The notes: generated by a model from the sequence alone, not told the origin. A stretch of DNA of 64,000 nt from Rhodocollybia butyracea (GCA_015501585.1 JADNRY010000006.1:310001-374000), one strand, 5' to 3'; shown: positions 35,979 to 48,227, counted from the stretch's first letter. Made by a program: numbers and translations.

Positions 35979-38125
35979 TTATATCTTGCTGTTGGGATTA
36001 CGCTTGTCGTATTCGGTCTCTTCTGCTGCCCAATCTTTCCAGAATGCCACCAAGCTTCCATCACTCCTCCGCCAATACTGCGGAGATGCTTCTCCTTTGA
36101 CAACTTTTTCTGTAATCAAGACGGCTTGGATTTCCTAGAAATGGAGTCAGCGATCATTCGGAGTGGTACAACACGTCTTACTGATCCTCTGTGGCAATAG
36201 CTATGAGTATCAACAGTCAAGAGGGGCAAGATAAAACTCACGGAACTTCATACATAGGTTCTAGTAGTAACCTTTCCTAGAGGAATGTTACAAGGATGCC
36301 TTGGCCCACGAACAACCACTCACCATTATTCCTCTCAAACCTCGTGCCCCGCCACCTCTTTCGTACGCCTTTCTACAAATTTCATCCAAAGCAGCGCTGG
36401 TGAACCGTATTTCCACATTCGAATATTCAAAAAGTGCTCTATATTGTGATAACAGAGATCCTTTAACCCCAGTTAAAATCCGTCGTAAATCGGGTATTGT
36501 TAGAGGAGCTAGAGTCGTTATCGATGGAAGCCGAGCGATGAACTCGGGTATAAATCTAAATAGGTTAAGCAAGGCGTTCATCTCAAGCGCACGCAACTCA
36601 CCCGTACTTGACCAAATCTTTTAGCAAGATAAGAAAGCGCATTTGTTGACAAACGAGTCACTTACCGCTAGGGTCAACATTTTCCAAAATATTTTCCGAC
36701 TCTTGCTGGTTTGGAGTGAAGAACAGACGATTACTTGTGGAAGACGGTGAAGTAGACGAAAATCCTATGGAAGGCTAGAGACCATGAGACCTGAGAGTCC
36801 AATGGACTGGACAGCGAACATACTCGTTTAGAAACCCGCTGTCGAATAATATTATCCAGTCCCACAAAGGCCCCACTGACAATGAAAAGAACGTTTGAGG
36901 TGTCAATGTGGTACATGTCTGGTTTCGCTAGGAATTGAAAGGAGACACATGAGACTGGTTTACGGCGAACCGCGAACTGCAAAGTTCGTTCATACCTTTT
37001 GCTTGAACAGATATCACCGAGCCCTCCATCATGCGAAGCAAAGCCTGTTGAACGCCCTCTCCAGAAACGTCTCGCGAGCCATCAGTTCCAGATGCAGTTT
37101 TGCGAGCGATCTTGTCGATTTCATCGATATATACTATACCCATGCTAAACGTCGGTCAGGTAGATTTGTACAATAGGAAGTCAATCTACCTACCTGGCTC
37201 GGTCTGGATCCCATTCAGAATCTTGCAGCTGATGGCAGTTTCAGATTTTACTGTCTGAAACTAGTACAAGGAATAATTACTAGTCGTTGTATAGCCATAT
37301 CGACATCTTCTCCGACATATCCTGCCTGCAACGATGTTAACATTAATCAGTGTCCCGCCGGTAGGATGATTACCTGTGTGAATGACGTTGCGTCACTAGC
37401 AGAGAACGGAAGGTCCAACACCCTAGCCAAGGTTTTAGCTAGGAGAGTCTTGCCTATCCAAAACGTTTGGGTGTGGGCAGATGAAGATAACCATTTAAAA
37501 TTCATACCAGATCCTGTCGGTCCTCTGGTATACACATTGAGTACACTTAGAGTACACATAAGATATCAAGCCAACATACATAACCAAGACATTAGATTTC
37601 TCGAAGAGGGGAAACGCAGGCAGTGGAATGGGCTGGGATGGAGTAGGTAGCGATTGAGACCTTATTGGTCGTATTTGTGCAGGTTGAATACCAGTTTCCA
37701 CTAGAAGATAGATTGAGGTAGGACAATTATCTAAATAAATAAACGCACGGTCTACTCTCGTTAGTCTATTCTGTTCAAATTCGACTTGGGTTTGCCGCTG
37801 CTGCTGCTCCAATATTGCTTGATTTGCCTGCGCACGACTATAATGATTGAACACCCTGTAGCCCATGTCGGAATTGGTCCAGCAGCAGTTATCGTGTTAG
37901 AACATACGCAACAGATAGAACTTTTTTTGCGTGCTCTTGACCTACGATATACTGATTCAGGTATTCTACAAGCTGGCGAGGCGTGGCTAATTGAAAACCG
38001 GAAACTCGTGGAGAAGGATTGCGGGCGTGGTTGGCTTTGGAATCATTGTAATTTGGCTGGGTCCGGACATTGCGTGCAATAGATCGAACAAAGTAGCGTA
38101 TCCGATAGCTGCTCTGCCAAAACAT
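35979..38125 (-). CDS. MCX1: Mitochondrial ClpX-type AAA+ unfoldase
   Basis: A hexameric ATP-dependent unfoldase of the matrix. It starts [20 protein letters not shown], a presequence; an alternative in-frame Met is at 38164. There is no N-terminal zinc-binding domain, as in other fungal ClpX. The conserved entry [20 protein letters not shown] is followed by AKKVLSVA and VFNHYSRAQ. The P-loop [18 protein letters not shown] is split by an intron (about 37449-37499). [15 protein letters not shown] follows, then Walker [13 protein letters not shown], the region [20 protein letters not shown] and [31 protein letters not shown] and [16 protein letters not shown] make up the C-terminal domain. The last exons join LEPMYEVP ... 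[20 protein letters not shown] and end at 35979. In yeast, Mcx1 activates Hem1; both genes lie in this window. Confidence 0.9.
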
Positions 38126-38233
38126 GGCTAAATGGAGACCAGCTCTGAGTGAGTGGAAGAACAAGAGCCAATGTTAATAAACGCCCATGTTGTGGGCGCT
38201 TCTGCATCCTTCTTACTTAGCTTACTTACGGTC
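38126..38233. promoter_or_regulatory. Shared divergent promoter of MCX1 and cactin
   Basis: It is 108 bp between the two start codons. A CTTACTTAGCTTACTTACGG tandem lies at 38212-38231, just before the cactin ATG. An alternative upstream Met of MCX1 (38164) would shorten the region to 69 bp. Confidence 0.4.
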
Positions 38234-40679
38234 ATGGCCAATCGCTCAGTCTCGCCTCGTAGAAGGTACGAGGATCATGGTCGTGAACGAGAGATTTCCG
38301 ATCGTGACAGAAAGTCGAGAACAGGATATCGAGACGATGACCGTAAGCGGTACCGCAGTAGCAGTCGAGACAGGAGGGAAAAAGATTTGAACAAACACAG
38401 GGAAAGAGAAAGAAGCTCTAGCAGAGACGGGGATAAAAAGAAGTAAGACCTAATCCTGCTTCACTTTAATACACACTCAAATTTGGACATCTAGACGAAA
38501 GCGTGACAAATCTGAAGAACGTAAAGCCAGAAAAGCTGAAAAGAAACGTATCAAGGAGGAAGAGGAAGCCCGTCAGATTGCCGAACTCAGCGTATATAGC
38601 GCTACCGATAATCCTTTTCATGACGTGAATCTTGGGCAACAGTTTCGCTGGCACAAGAAAAATGAAAAAGAACGGAAACAGGGCCTGTCACTCGCCGAAG
38701 TACAGCGAAGGGACGCTATTCGGAGACAAGAAGCCAAGGAGGAGCTTGAACGATTGAACAAGCGCCGCGCGGAGCGGGAAGTGGAACAGAGACTCCGGGA
38801 GGAGGAAGAGATGAGGATGCAGCGTTTGCAAGAATCTGCCCAGATGTCGGACTGGTTGTCAAAGGAAGGGGATTTCCAGTTGGAGCAGGAGAAGGCCCGA
38901 GCTGCTATCAGAATCAAGGAAAAGAGAGCGAAGGCTATCGACTTTTTGGCTCTGAACCTCAAGTATGTGAACCCGCCGGAAGACGCTGATGATGAGGAGG
39001 AGGATGCGGGTCTTGAGATTGATTTAGACGAACCTTACAACATACTTGATGCAAGTAAAATGGTCGTTCAGCTCAGTATTTCTACTAAGTTCTTCGTTCG
39101 CAGAACCTGTCCAGCGACCAAGTCGAAGAACTGCACGATGACATCGAACGATACATGACTTTGGAACAGACAGATACCAACATTGATTTTTGGACTGTGC
39201 GTACAACACAATCTATTTAGTTGACTTTTCTTACTCCTCTTCGCAGAACATGATGGTTGTCTGCAAGGATCGTTTGGACAGAATCAAAGCAGGGCAGCGG
39301 ATGGGTGTCGAGGCAGCCGCCGTGGTTGAGAATGATATCTCAGCCTTACTTTCCGGGAAGACTTACAATGAGCTCGCTTCACTTCAACGACAGGTTCAGG
39401 ACAAGCTTACCAGTGGAGAGCCTGTTGATACAGATTATTGGGAAGCTTTACTGAAAAAGATTCTTGTATGGAAAGCCAAGGTATGCCGTTCCATCTGCTG
39501 TGTGTATTTGCTAGAATACTAAACTCAACCTTAAAGGCCAATTTGAAGAGCCTGCATGAAGTGGTCGTGCGCAATCGTCTTGAGCAGCTTCGCAAGCGCC
39601 AAAGAGACGAAGCTTTACAAGCTCAAGAGGAACTGTTAGCCGGAGTTGCCAAAACTGCATCTGCAGGCGGTCTTCCCGTCCTCGAATCAATTGCACCCAT
39701 TCCAGAAATCGAGATGGCCTTGGTCGAACCCTATGACCGCTCTATGAGCCCTCCTCTGATCGATATCACGAAGTTGCCCGCTGAAGAGCGTCAAATTGAC
39801 ATCTTTACTGAAGAGGAAGACCGACGCGCTTTGGCGAGTCAATTTACTTCCTCACTTTATGCTCACTAATTCCTGCTCTAGATCAATCTACGGAAGACGG
39901 TTGCTGCGTCACGTTTTGTTCCCAAGCTTGCACAACCAGAACCAGAAACCCAGGACGAAGAAGCCATTGCCAGCAGCGCCGATATGGCATCTGAGGCGCT
40001 GTACCGAGCCGAAGCGGAGCGAGAGCTGGACGAGGAAGAAGAATTATTCAACATGGAAGAGAATATTGCTCATCCAACGTCATACAACTGGGAAGACAAA
40101 TACAGACCGCGTAAGCCGCGTTACTTCAATCGTGTACATACTGGTTATGAGTGGAACAAATATAACCAGACACATTACGAGTGTGTTATTTTTCTTTGTT
40201 TTCGTGGTTCGTACATGCGTTGACATGCTTGCATAGCACGGACAACCCTCCCCCAAAAGTCGTGCAAGGATACAAAGTATGTCTCACAATCTCTAAGAAA
40301 ATCAACTCACCTCCTGTACTACAGTTCAACGTGTTCTACCCGGACCTCATCGACAAATCGAAAGCACCTACTTATAAAATCATCAAAGAGCCTGGCAACG
40401 ACGATACTGTCTTGCTGCTTTTTAGTGCTGGTCCCCCTTACGAGGACATTGCGTTCCGTATCGTCAACCGTGAATGGGAATTTTCTCATAAACGGTAAGC
40501 CTTTGTGCTTCGATTCATGCACTCATCTGACCCACACCCCAATAGCGGTTTTCGTAGTTCTTTCGATCGGGGTTGCTTATCACTTTGGTTCAACTTCCGC
40601 CGGAACGTGAGCATTTGACCTTTTTTTTTTGTTTTGTTTCTTTATCTAAATCGATTGTATCTAGTTCTACCGAAAGTAA
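38234..40679 (+). CDS. Cactin homolog, splicing-associated protein
   Basis: Cactin (Cay1 in fission yeast) is a conserved nuclear protein that acts with the spliceosome. The start MANRSVSPRRRYEDHG opens an RS/RD-rich N-terminus. The middle domain contains VNLGQQFRWHKKNEKER, LSLAEVQRRDAIRRQEAKEE, MSDWLSKEGDFQLEQEKARA and KAIDFLALNLKYVNPPED. A GC-AG intron (39051-39103, gcaagt) joins YNILD to NLSSDQVEELHDDIERYMTL. Further on come DRLDRIKAGQRMG and LASLQRQVQDKL. The diagnostic C-terminal domain reads YNWEDKYRPRKPRYFNRVHT, GYEWNKYNQTHYD, FNVFYPDLIDKSKAPTY, VLLLFSAGPPYEDIAFRIVN and SSFDRGCLSLWFNFRRN, then FYRK in a tiny last exon ending at 40679. At least eight introns are present. Confidence 0.92.
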
Positions 40680-41067
40680 GGCGCGGTCCACTTTGGCCAC
40701 CAATATCCTGGTGGTCCAATTCGTATATCGTATCTGCAAGCGCATTGTTCAAAATATTAATATCATCATTATGTAATATTCAATTTGGCCCTGATCAAGA
40801 TGGAGTCAGACTCACCGTGAGTGTAAACACAATGGACTCTTTCAATGCCTCGTTGTCAATCTTGCCTGTTTGGTCTATTCTTTGACCTGGCTGCTCGTGA
40901 TGGCATGAAAACAACAGTGGCAGGCAGTGGCTTTGTCCACTGCATGGCCATTGCTTTAAAACGCACCGTAACGCGTTTTCAGTCTCCCATCTATGTCTTG
41001 TTTCGAAGTCTCTTACGCGTCTGCGTCTACGCTCCTGCTTCAAACCGAGACACAAAGCAGAGTCGCT

Positions 41068-42677
41068 ATGCCCAATCTGAATCCAGAACCTCTCCCTACA
41101 ATCGTTAGCATGCCCTTGACCGTCTCTATGTCACAAATCGCACGCGGCTCGGCTCGTCGCCCCTCCCACAAAATTGCCAACGGCTCCGACGGATTTGAAC
41201 GCAAAGGAAGTGCTCGCGGAGTGGCGAAGTCATACAGAAAATCACCCTACCCCTACGAACGCGAACATGCTCGTACAAAGCGGCGCCCCTCCGTGCGCTT
41301 AATTCGCGACATCGACATCCAGGAGTTGACAGAAAACAAAGCTTACAAACCCTTTCCCTCAAAGCATGCTCGCATCTCTCTCGACGCGTTATTAAACGAG
41401 GCAGATCTCGAGAAACAAGCTCGCAAGTGCCGAGCTGAATGGCTGAAGGAACAGGCGAGCCGAGTGGAGACTCCACGGCCTCGCCAGCACTCGCCGGAGG
41501 AAATTAGAACATTAGGTCAATGGCTAGCTGATGTTCTCACAGACACGCTTTTATACGACCGTGATCTGACAGGTGAGAATCACTGAACCTCATGTAAAGA
41601 ATTATAATACTAAACACCCCTAGAGCCTGGAAGAACGCATTTACTAGGAGAGTTGCGTGCGGAGCTTAGATCTCTTCTGGACTCGTGCATCAACCCTCCG
41701 AAGTCGATGGTCTTTCTTGCCTTGTACTACATGAGAAGATTGTTCCCGTTTCCCCTCGATCTTCGCGGATGCTCTGACCTCGACCGTGCTAAAGTAATCT
41801 TTCGAGCATTTTGTATCGCGTTATTGCTTGCGTTCAAATGGCTCGATGACTATTCACATTCCATAGAGAGCAACATCCCAAAGTCAAACAAAGAATTTTG
41901 GAAACTGAAACGTGAAAATCCCAAAAAATACCGTACTTGCTGGTTAGTGTCCATTTTATTTCAAAATTGCCTGTTTTCATTTGTTGAAACTATCGTAGGG
42001 CCGATTTCCTCTTCATGACTGTCACCGAAGTAAAAAACGTAGAGCTTGCCGCGTTGGACACGCTGAACTGGAATATTTCGGTCTCCACCTCAGAGTGGTT
42101 CTTCTGGCTAGAGGATCTTCGCAATCATACAATGTCCCGCTCTCATAGTCAGGTATATGTGAACGTTGCCAGACTAATCTTTACGACGCAAGAAGAACTC
42201 AGATGGAACTTTCCAAATGCTTCCTCTACACCCTCTCGAGCCAGTGCTTTGAGTTGTTCACTAGGCACTTTGCGTCGCTTAGAGTGTGCTATCCTTGTTG
42301 GCATACCGATCATTCCATGGACGGTCTCCTATCCCGAGTCACCCCAGAAAAAATGGGTTTCACCCACTGCTGATTTGCGCTGCTACGAAGACGAAATTGT
42401 GAGCCAACCGAAACAGAACATTGGTTTTGCACCTGGGTCTTCATCCATATGGACGGGATCAGTTAACGAGACCTACCGCACCCCATTGCGTTTATCTCCC
42501 CGTGAGGACCATATCGGGGCAATGCCCCACGATCTGACCTACTCTACCACCGGGGCAACCCAACCACTATCCACTTTAGACCAACATTCTTCTCCCTACT
42601 ATTCAGCCCCACTCACTCCCGTCTTTCATGATCCTTGGCCAACGTACAATTTAACAGTACCTGCTCATCTGTTATAA
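41068..42677 (+). CDS. PCL/PHO80-like cyclin (first of two in the window)
   Basis: A cyclin-box protein expected to bind a Pho85-type CDK. Introns are at 41573-41623 and 41943-41998. They join DRDLT to EPGRTHLLGEL and TCW to ADFLFMTVTEVKNVELAALD. The cyclin box is PPKSMVFLALYYMRRLFPFP ... FRAFCIALLLAFKWLDDYSH ... VELAALDTLNWNISVSTSEW. The N-terminal 130 residues are basic (KIANGSDGFERKGSARG, RTKRRPSVRLIRDIDIQEL) and the C-terminal 150 are Ser/Pro/Thr-rich and probably disordered. The start at 41068 gives MPNLNPEPLP. A longer in-frame start at 40993 exists, and the choice is uncertain. A related cyclin lies at 56416-58710 on the other strand. Confidence 0.8.
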
Positions 42678-43200
42678 CGATTTATAGAACGCAATCTGTA
42701 ATTAATAATGAACAAGATAACGATCCACGGAATACGTGTACAAGTCATCAGCTAAGAAAACATCCAGTAAAACACAAGGGGTAGAAAGAGATATTACAGG
42801 TTTCGTGTAACTGGTCTCGTCCTTAATTTCGCTGAGGAATTAACTTCGCCCCTTCAAAGAAGAACCTCCCTAATGGAGAAGTCGCGATCGTAAAAGTGTT
42901 GAAGCGCAACCCCAGCATACTAGGTGTCCAGATGCAAGTCGGTGAGGACTTCGATGTTTCGCGAAATTCTACGATGGGCGAGGGAGATTTCGTTCCGTTG
43001 ATATCGACGCAACTTGACAGCTGTATTCTCCGGGGTTTTAATGATTTTCACCTCAATTACTGGCCGCTTGACTGGCCGCGAATTACGCGATTAATGAGCC
43101 AGCCGGTAATTATAGCAGGAGTGGTACCTAACATTAGGAGCCAAGAGAAAACTTTGTAGTCACGAAGAATATTTCAAATCACCCTCCGAACGCTGAATAC
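42678..43200. other. Intergenic up to the retrotransposon insertion site
   Basis: 523 bp with no supported gene. The last five bases before the LTR (AATAC, 43196-43200) are the left copy of the target duplication of the chromovirus. Confidence 0.6.
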
Positions 43201-43460
43201 TGGAAGCCTGCGTACAGGCAACACTAGAAAACCGAGATAGAAAGAGATGAACTCACGATCACACAAGGTTAATATACACGAGATGTGGTATTAAGATGGT
43301 AGCTATCAAGTAGAGAAGATGGGAGTCAGGAAGAAGGAACCGTAATGTAAAGTAGTGATACTTATACATATCGATAACGTGACGTGAATATGAAAGCATG
43401 TGATCGATAGCGCGACGTGAGGTGTGAGGGTAGGGTAGTAACACGTAGAGCGTGCTTACA
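43201..43460 (-). repeat. 3' LTR of the chromovirus (260 bp)
   Basis: It is nearly identical to 50892-51140. Differences are two substitutions, a 6-bp indel near 43273 and a GGGTA tandem duplication near 43431. Ends read TGTAAGCACG...GGCTTCCA on the minus strand. Confidence 0.95.
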
Positions 43461-43473
43461 CTCTCCCCTCTCT
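43461..43473 (-). other. Polypurine tract of the chromovirus
   Basis: On the element strand AGAGAGGGGAGAG abuts the 3' LTR directly. This is the position of the plus-strand primer and confirms the minus orientation. Confidence 0.8.
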
Positions 43474-43621
43474 AAAACAAGCATAGAATGCAAAAAATGA
43501 AAAAATGAAAACAACATTAGCCAAGCAACGGGAGATGATAAAGTAATAAGGTAAACCACGGCCAACCCCCTTGGGGCCACCCGATAAACAAAGAAAGGGA
43601 GAAGGACCAGACCTCAACCCA

Positions 43622-44262
43622 TCAGACGCCCTCCCACAGATCTAAAGCTTTGCAATCTTGTAATTCGCGACCAGGTAACCAAGAGTCAGAGTCAGGTCCA
43701 TAACCTTTTCAATGAACGAGGGACTGTTTGCCACGCCTGTGCACGCGTTCATCGATAATCTGTTCAATCTCCCATTCCGAAATACCTTCAGCAGTAACGA
43801 TAGGACCGGGTTGAGGTAGTGAATGTTGTGGGAAGAGAGATGGGTCATTATCGACATAAGCCTTCAACTCATCAACGTGGAAAGTAGGAAAGATGTTCAG
43901 ATGCGAAGGAAGATCTAGAGTATAAGTGGAAAAATCAGCATGGACATCAGTAATGGTGTATGGGCCATCAAATCGGGGAAAAAACTTAGCAGCATGTTTC
44001 TCACCTTTCTGTTTGTATTCATTCTTCCGATGATGAGTCATCAACATTACTCTATCACCAATAGCAAATGTGACCTCTGAGTGATGGTGCCGATTGACAA
44101 ACCGGGCTTGGTCAATTTTTGCAGCAAGGAGAGAATCCTTGGCCTCCAAGACATTAGTCTTGATCTGTTGAATGAGTGAGTGGGCGTCAAATACCGAATC
44201 AGAAGAGGCAGTGTTGGGCAAGGGAGCAAGAGCAGGGATGATACGAGGAGAGAAACCAGAAT
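43622..44262 (-). pseudogene. Integrase C-terminus and chromodomain of the chromovirus
   Basis: It reads HHHSEVTFAIGDRVMLMTHH and AAKFFPRFDGPYTITDVHAD, the typical integrase C-terminal (GPY/F) module. A chromodomain follows: EWEIEQIIDERVHRRGKQSL, then VH, a stop at 43709-43711 and KGYGPDSDSWLPGREL. The stop stands where the conserved Trp of the chromodomain (WKGY) belongs, consistent with a TGG to TGA change. Chromodomains direct chromoviruses to heterochromatin marks. Confidence 0.85.
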
Positions 44263-44267
44263 GTAGC

Positions 44268-45096
44268 TGACAAGGTCGTGCAACCTAGGCCGGAATGGAA
44301 GTGGAGCAGATGTAGGGCTGAAAGGCAAGATCAGAATCGTGGGAAGAATATCCAGAGTAGACTACAAGGCCGAGGAAAAGGTGGGACTTCAGTGAAGCTA
44401 TTAGCAACACCCCCAACACACCACCAAGGTTGTCCCAGAAGGAGAGGAAGTAAAGTGCAAGGAATCACCGAGATTGGACCAAGGTATAGGCGTGAGAATA
44501 GTCCGAGGTATGTCCGAGGTAGGGACCGAGCCGAGTCAGCCGGTATCGGACAGAACAGTGAGAATAAGGAACAAAGAAAGACTTAAGGAAGCTTGGAAAA
44601 GTATGCAATAACTGGTATAACTTGATTTTTGGCTGAGGAACAATAGTACAAAGTACCTAGCTTATATACAAGTGCCCTAACTGTTAAATAAAGACAATAA
44701 AGTTGGACCGAGGTAATGCCAAGGCCGGAACGAGGTGGAATCAATACAAATGATAAAACAATAAGCAATAGAGTAGAAAAGACAAAAGAGATGAACATCG
44801 GTGCACTGCGGACCGCCGTGGGAAAGTAGTGGGTACTGAAAGAGTCCACCGATATATCAGGCCGAAGGTATGGCTGATAAAGGTGTCGGAAATGTGAGTG
44901 CCGAAGTAGGAGTGAATTTGTGAAGTCCAAAGGTATATCGGAAGGGATAAAATAGAGAATGGAGTTTCGGAGCCGCCAGAGGTCATGGGAACTATTGGAC
45001 CTGTGAGAGACCGTGAGAGAAGGTAAGGGAATCTTGGAGAGTCTCGGAATGAGCCGGAACATCTCGGAATAATGATGGAAAGGCATGAATGTAACA
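44268..45096 (-). mobile_element. Solo LTR 1, 829 bp, inside the integrase region
   Basis: On the minus strand it begins TGTTACATTC and ends CCTTGTCA, flanked by a perfect 5-bp duplication (GTAGC on the plus strand at 44263-44267 and 45097-45101). Removing it rejoins the integrase reading MGFSGFQL to HSGFSPRIIPAL. The sequence is unrelated to the 250-bp LTRs of the host element. It has no coding capacity and carries repeated CCGAGGTA-type units near 44500-44530. Confidence 0.88.
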
Positions 45097-45101
45097 GTAG
45101 C

Positions 45102-46000
45102 TGAAAACCAGAGAAACCCATTGAGTCATTGACTGTGTTCATCAACTCGAAACAAATGCAGGGCAGAGCTTGAGACCATCCCTTTTGATTATGTTTGACA
45201 TGATACCGTAACATTTGGATGACAGTCTTGTTAGAGTGCTTGCTGGAACCATCTGTCTGTGGATGGTAAGAAGTCGACATCTTCAGTCAAACCCCAGAGA
45301 GTTTGTGCAGAGAAGACCAGAAATTGGAAATGAAAAGATGATCATGGTCGGAAACAATTTCATTGGGGAGGCCATTCTTGCAATACCAATGATCAAAAAA
45401 CAGCTGTGCACATTGTGGTGCAATGAGGTTGGTGCGACAGGGTATGATATGGATGTCTGCACCAATACAGTCAGTAATCATCAAAATACAATTGAAGCCG
45501 GAGTCTTCAGGAAGGGGGCCAATAAAATCCATGGCTACAGAACCAAAACAAGGATCTGGGACAGGGAGTGGATGGAGAGGGCCAACTTTACATTGCGTCA
45601 AGCCTTTATTCCTCTGACAGTCATCACAGCCCGGGACATAGGCCTTCTCAAGATCACGGCACATATTAGGCCAGTAATATTCATCGCGGAGGGACGCATA
45701 GGACTTATCAAAGCCAAAGTGGCCCAGACTGTCATGAGCAAGATGGTATAGATCCTCGCGGATTGTACCATGACGAGGTACAATAAGGCAATTTCCGGAG
45801 TACCAGAGACCTGATTTCTCATCAAAGTGGACTAGAGGCATCCCGGTGCAAGAGGTAGCAAGGTCTTTACACCAAGGATCAATATCATAACCTTCAATTA
45901 TCTGGGTGAGTATTGAGGCATCTGCCGATATCTCCAACGTAGCAGCCACTGGAAGAGTGGGAGGGTCTGGTGGACATGAAGAAGCCAGAAGATGGGCTGT
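45102..46000 (-). pseudogene. Integrase core of the chromovirus
   Basis: The zinc-binding HHCC region includes HDSLGHFGFDKSYASLRDEY and GCDDCQRNK. The catalytic core starts MDFIGPLPEDSGFNCILMIT. It continues through HWYCKNGLPNEIVSDHDHLF to an in-frame TGA at 45287-45289, then STSYHPQTDGSSKHSNKTV, which supplies the last acidic-site region. The TGA is probably a mutated Arg codon. Confidence 0.88.
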
Positions 46001-47187
46001 AGACCAGGGGAAAGAGTCACGAATGAGCAGAATTGGGAGACTATTGGTGGATTCATCATCATCACAGTATGCATACAGATGATGGGCAGAACTGAATGCC
46101 TGCTCTGAGTCTTCAATGCGAGAGAGGGCATCAGCAACAAAATTGTCCTCTTCTGCAACATAGACGATTGTGCAATCAAACTGTGAGAAGAATTCCATCC
46201 ACCGGGCTTGGCGACGAGAAAGATCTTTCTGTTTGTGGAAGTTTTCAAGAGTACAATGGTCAGTGATGATGGTGAATGGACAACCAAGAAGATCAACGCG
46301 CCATTTTTTCAGTGCATGAATAATGGCCAGCATCTTCTTTTCATGGACAGGGTAATTCAGTTCTGCCCCTTTAAATGTGCATGAATCAAAAGATACAGGT
46401 CAAGCCATTTCCCAAGTCTTGCCAAAACTGAGCACAGCACCTGAGCATTTATCACTTGCGTCAGTAGTGACAAAGATCTGGTAACCATCATTGAGGAGGT
46501 CATGGTCAATGACGGTGAGGCATTCCTGACTACAAACAATCTCTTTGATCTTGTTAAAAGCAAGGTCATGTTCAGCAAGCCAGGGGATATCATCCTTGTT
46601 GACTTCTTTGGTGGTGAGTGGAGTAAGAATCACTGTCTGTTTGGCTAAACGGGGAAGGAAGGCAGGAATGTATTGAGTTAAGCCAAGGAAAGCACATAAC
46701 TGTTTTATAGTATAAGGCCTAGACCAATTAAGGATCAACTCACATTTCTTGTTGTCAGTGGAAATACCCTCTTGAGAGATAGTATGACCCAGGAAACCAA
46801 CTGAAAAGGAGAAAAGCGAGCATTTCTTGGGGTTGCAGTAGAGTTTAGCTGCATTAAGTGCCAGGAGAATGACTTCCACATTCTGAATGTGTTCCTCCAC
46901 AAACCTAGACCAAATAATAATGTTGTCAATGTAAATGTGGCAAATGGTACCTATAAGATGTTGGAGCACAGAAATGACACAATGTTGATGGATGGAGGGA
47001 GCGTTCTTGAGTCCCTGAGGCATTACTGTCCATTCATACAAACCAAAAGGAGTAGTCACCGCGGTGCATTTGATAGAACTGTCGTCCATACGTGTCTGAA
47101 AAAACGAATCTGTCATATCTATCTTACCCCAGATCTTACCCTTACCACAGTCAGATAGTATATTATCAATACGCGGTAGTGGATGGC
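46000..47187 (-). pseudogene. Reverse transcriptase (C-terminal two thirds) and RNase H of the chromovirus
   Basis: It contains KIWGKIDMTDSFFQTRM, TPFGLYEWTVMPQGLKNAPS and the catalytic motif YIDN (usually YxDD) in ICHIYIDNIIIW. YCNPKKCSLF and GFLGHTISQEGI follow, then the RNase H part with VTTDASDKCSGAVLSFGK and, after a frame break near 46400, PVHEKKMLAIIHALKKWRVD and FTIITDHCTLENF. Its 5' third lies beyond solo LTR 2. Confidence 0.9.
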
Positions 47188-48031
47188 TGTAAGGATCTAG
47201 GCGGAATCCTTCGAGCGTGGGTTACGAACCTGGAAACCAAAGTGCGGATACGCACCGTACTGCCGTTGTTCAGCCAAACTGGGAAAGTTGGTTTGAGATG
47301 TGAAAGGATGTGAGTGTAGAACAGTTCCAAAGTGCCTATGGGATGTAAGACTCATGTCAGGATCATCCAAGGGACTAATGTAAGGACGGCAAGTCCATAC
47401 AGGCGATAGAATGAACTCGGCGAGTAAGCCTAAGAGTAGATGAGTTTCTGACTCGAAGGGTAGGACCCACAAAGTGCAAGCGGCTTTGATAGCAATATGA
47501 GCGGAAGCAGAAGGTCAAGCAGTAACTGACCTGATGCAACGCAAACAGAGCGGAACCAAATAGATGATAGTAAATTGCAGAGGTTGTGAAAACAATGGAG
47601 TGAAGAAACAGAGTTGAAGAAACAGATAAAGTGAGAAACCGAAACACACAAGAGCACATGAGTCAAGGGATTAAGCAATATTTCCAATCTACTGTACTTG
47701 ACATGGTACGGAACTATATAAAGGGTACTCGAGGACCGGAGTAGCGATAGGTAATAACCTGAGAGTAGAAAAGACAAGAATAGCCAAAAGAAGTACAAGG
47801 GATGAAAGACAACAATGAACATAAGCAGAAGCGGCGGGATGAGCATAAAGCATATGTATGATTGTAAGAATGATGGAGAATGGATTGACGGGATCATAGA
47901 AAGTGTACAGTGAAGGAAAAAGTAAAACAGAAGCAAAGTGGAAGTGTATCAGAACCGGAAATGTGGTGGAAGTGGGTTATGTAATGGTAAGCGGGAAACA
48001 TTGGCAGTCTGTATATGCCTAGGGCATGACA
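47188..48031 (-). mobile_element. Solo LTR 2, 844 bp, inside the reverse transcriptase
   Basis: On the minus strand it begins TGTCATGCCC and ends GATCCTTACA. A perfect 5-bp duplication flanks it (ATGGC on the plus strand at 47183-47187 and 48032-48036). Removing it and one duplication copy restores NANTVTDCHPLPRIDNIL in frame. It is not the same family as the host LTR, and its relation to solo LTR 1 is not evident. It has no coding sequence. Confidence 0.88.
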
Positions 48032-48225
48032 ATGGCAGTCTGTAACAGTATTAGCATTAAGAGCCCAGTAGTCATTAACCCAATGTGGCAGAGCGTTCGG
48101 GTCAGCTTTTTGGGATAATGAAGGCTGGTGAAGCAAAGGAGGAATCTGATGGTCGAATCTTATCATTGTCTAAATGGGATTGAAGCAAAGTTTTCCAGGA
48201 GTCACAAAACTTCTTAGGGCACTGG
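48032..48225 (-). pseudogene. N-terminal part of the reverse transcriptase
   Basis: It contains the RT entry sequence DPNALPHWVNDYWALNANTV followed by TDCH, where solo LTR 2 entered. The upstream piece (CPKKFCDSWKTLL) continues on the other side of MITE A. Confidence 0.75.
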
Positions 48226-48227
48226 TA

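Noticed and set aside
47188..48031. Idea that this stretch is a spacer belonging to the chromovirus
   Set aside because: TG...CA ends, the perfect 5-bp duplication and clean rejoining of the RT frame identify a later insertion.
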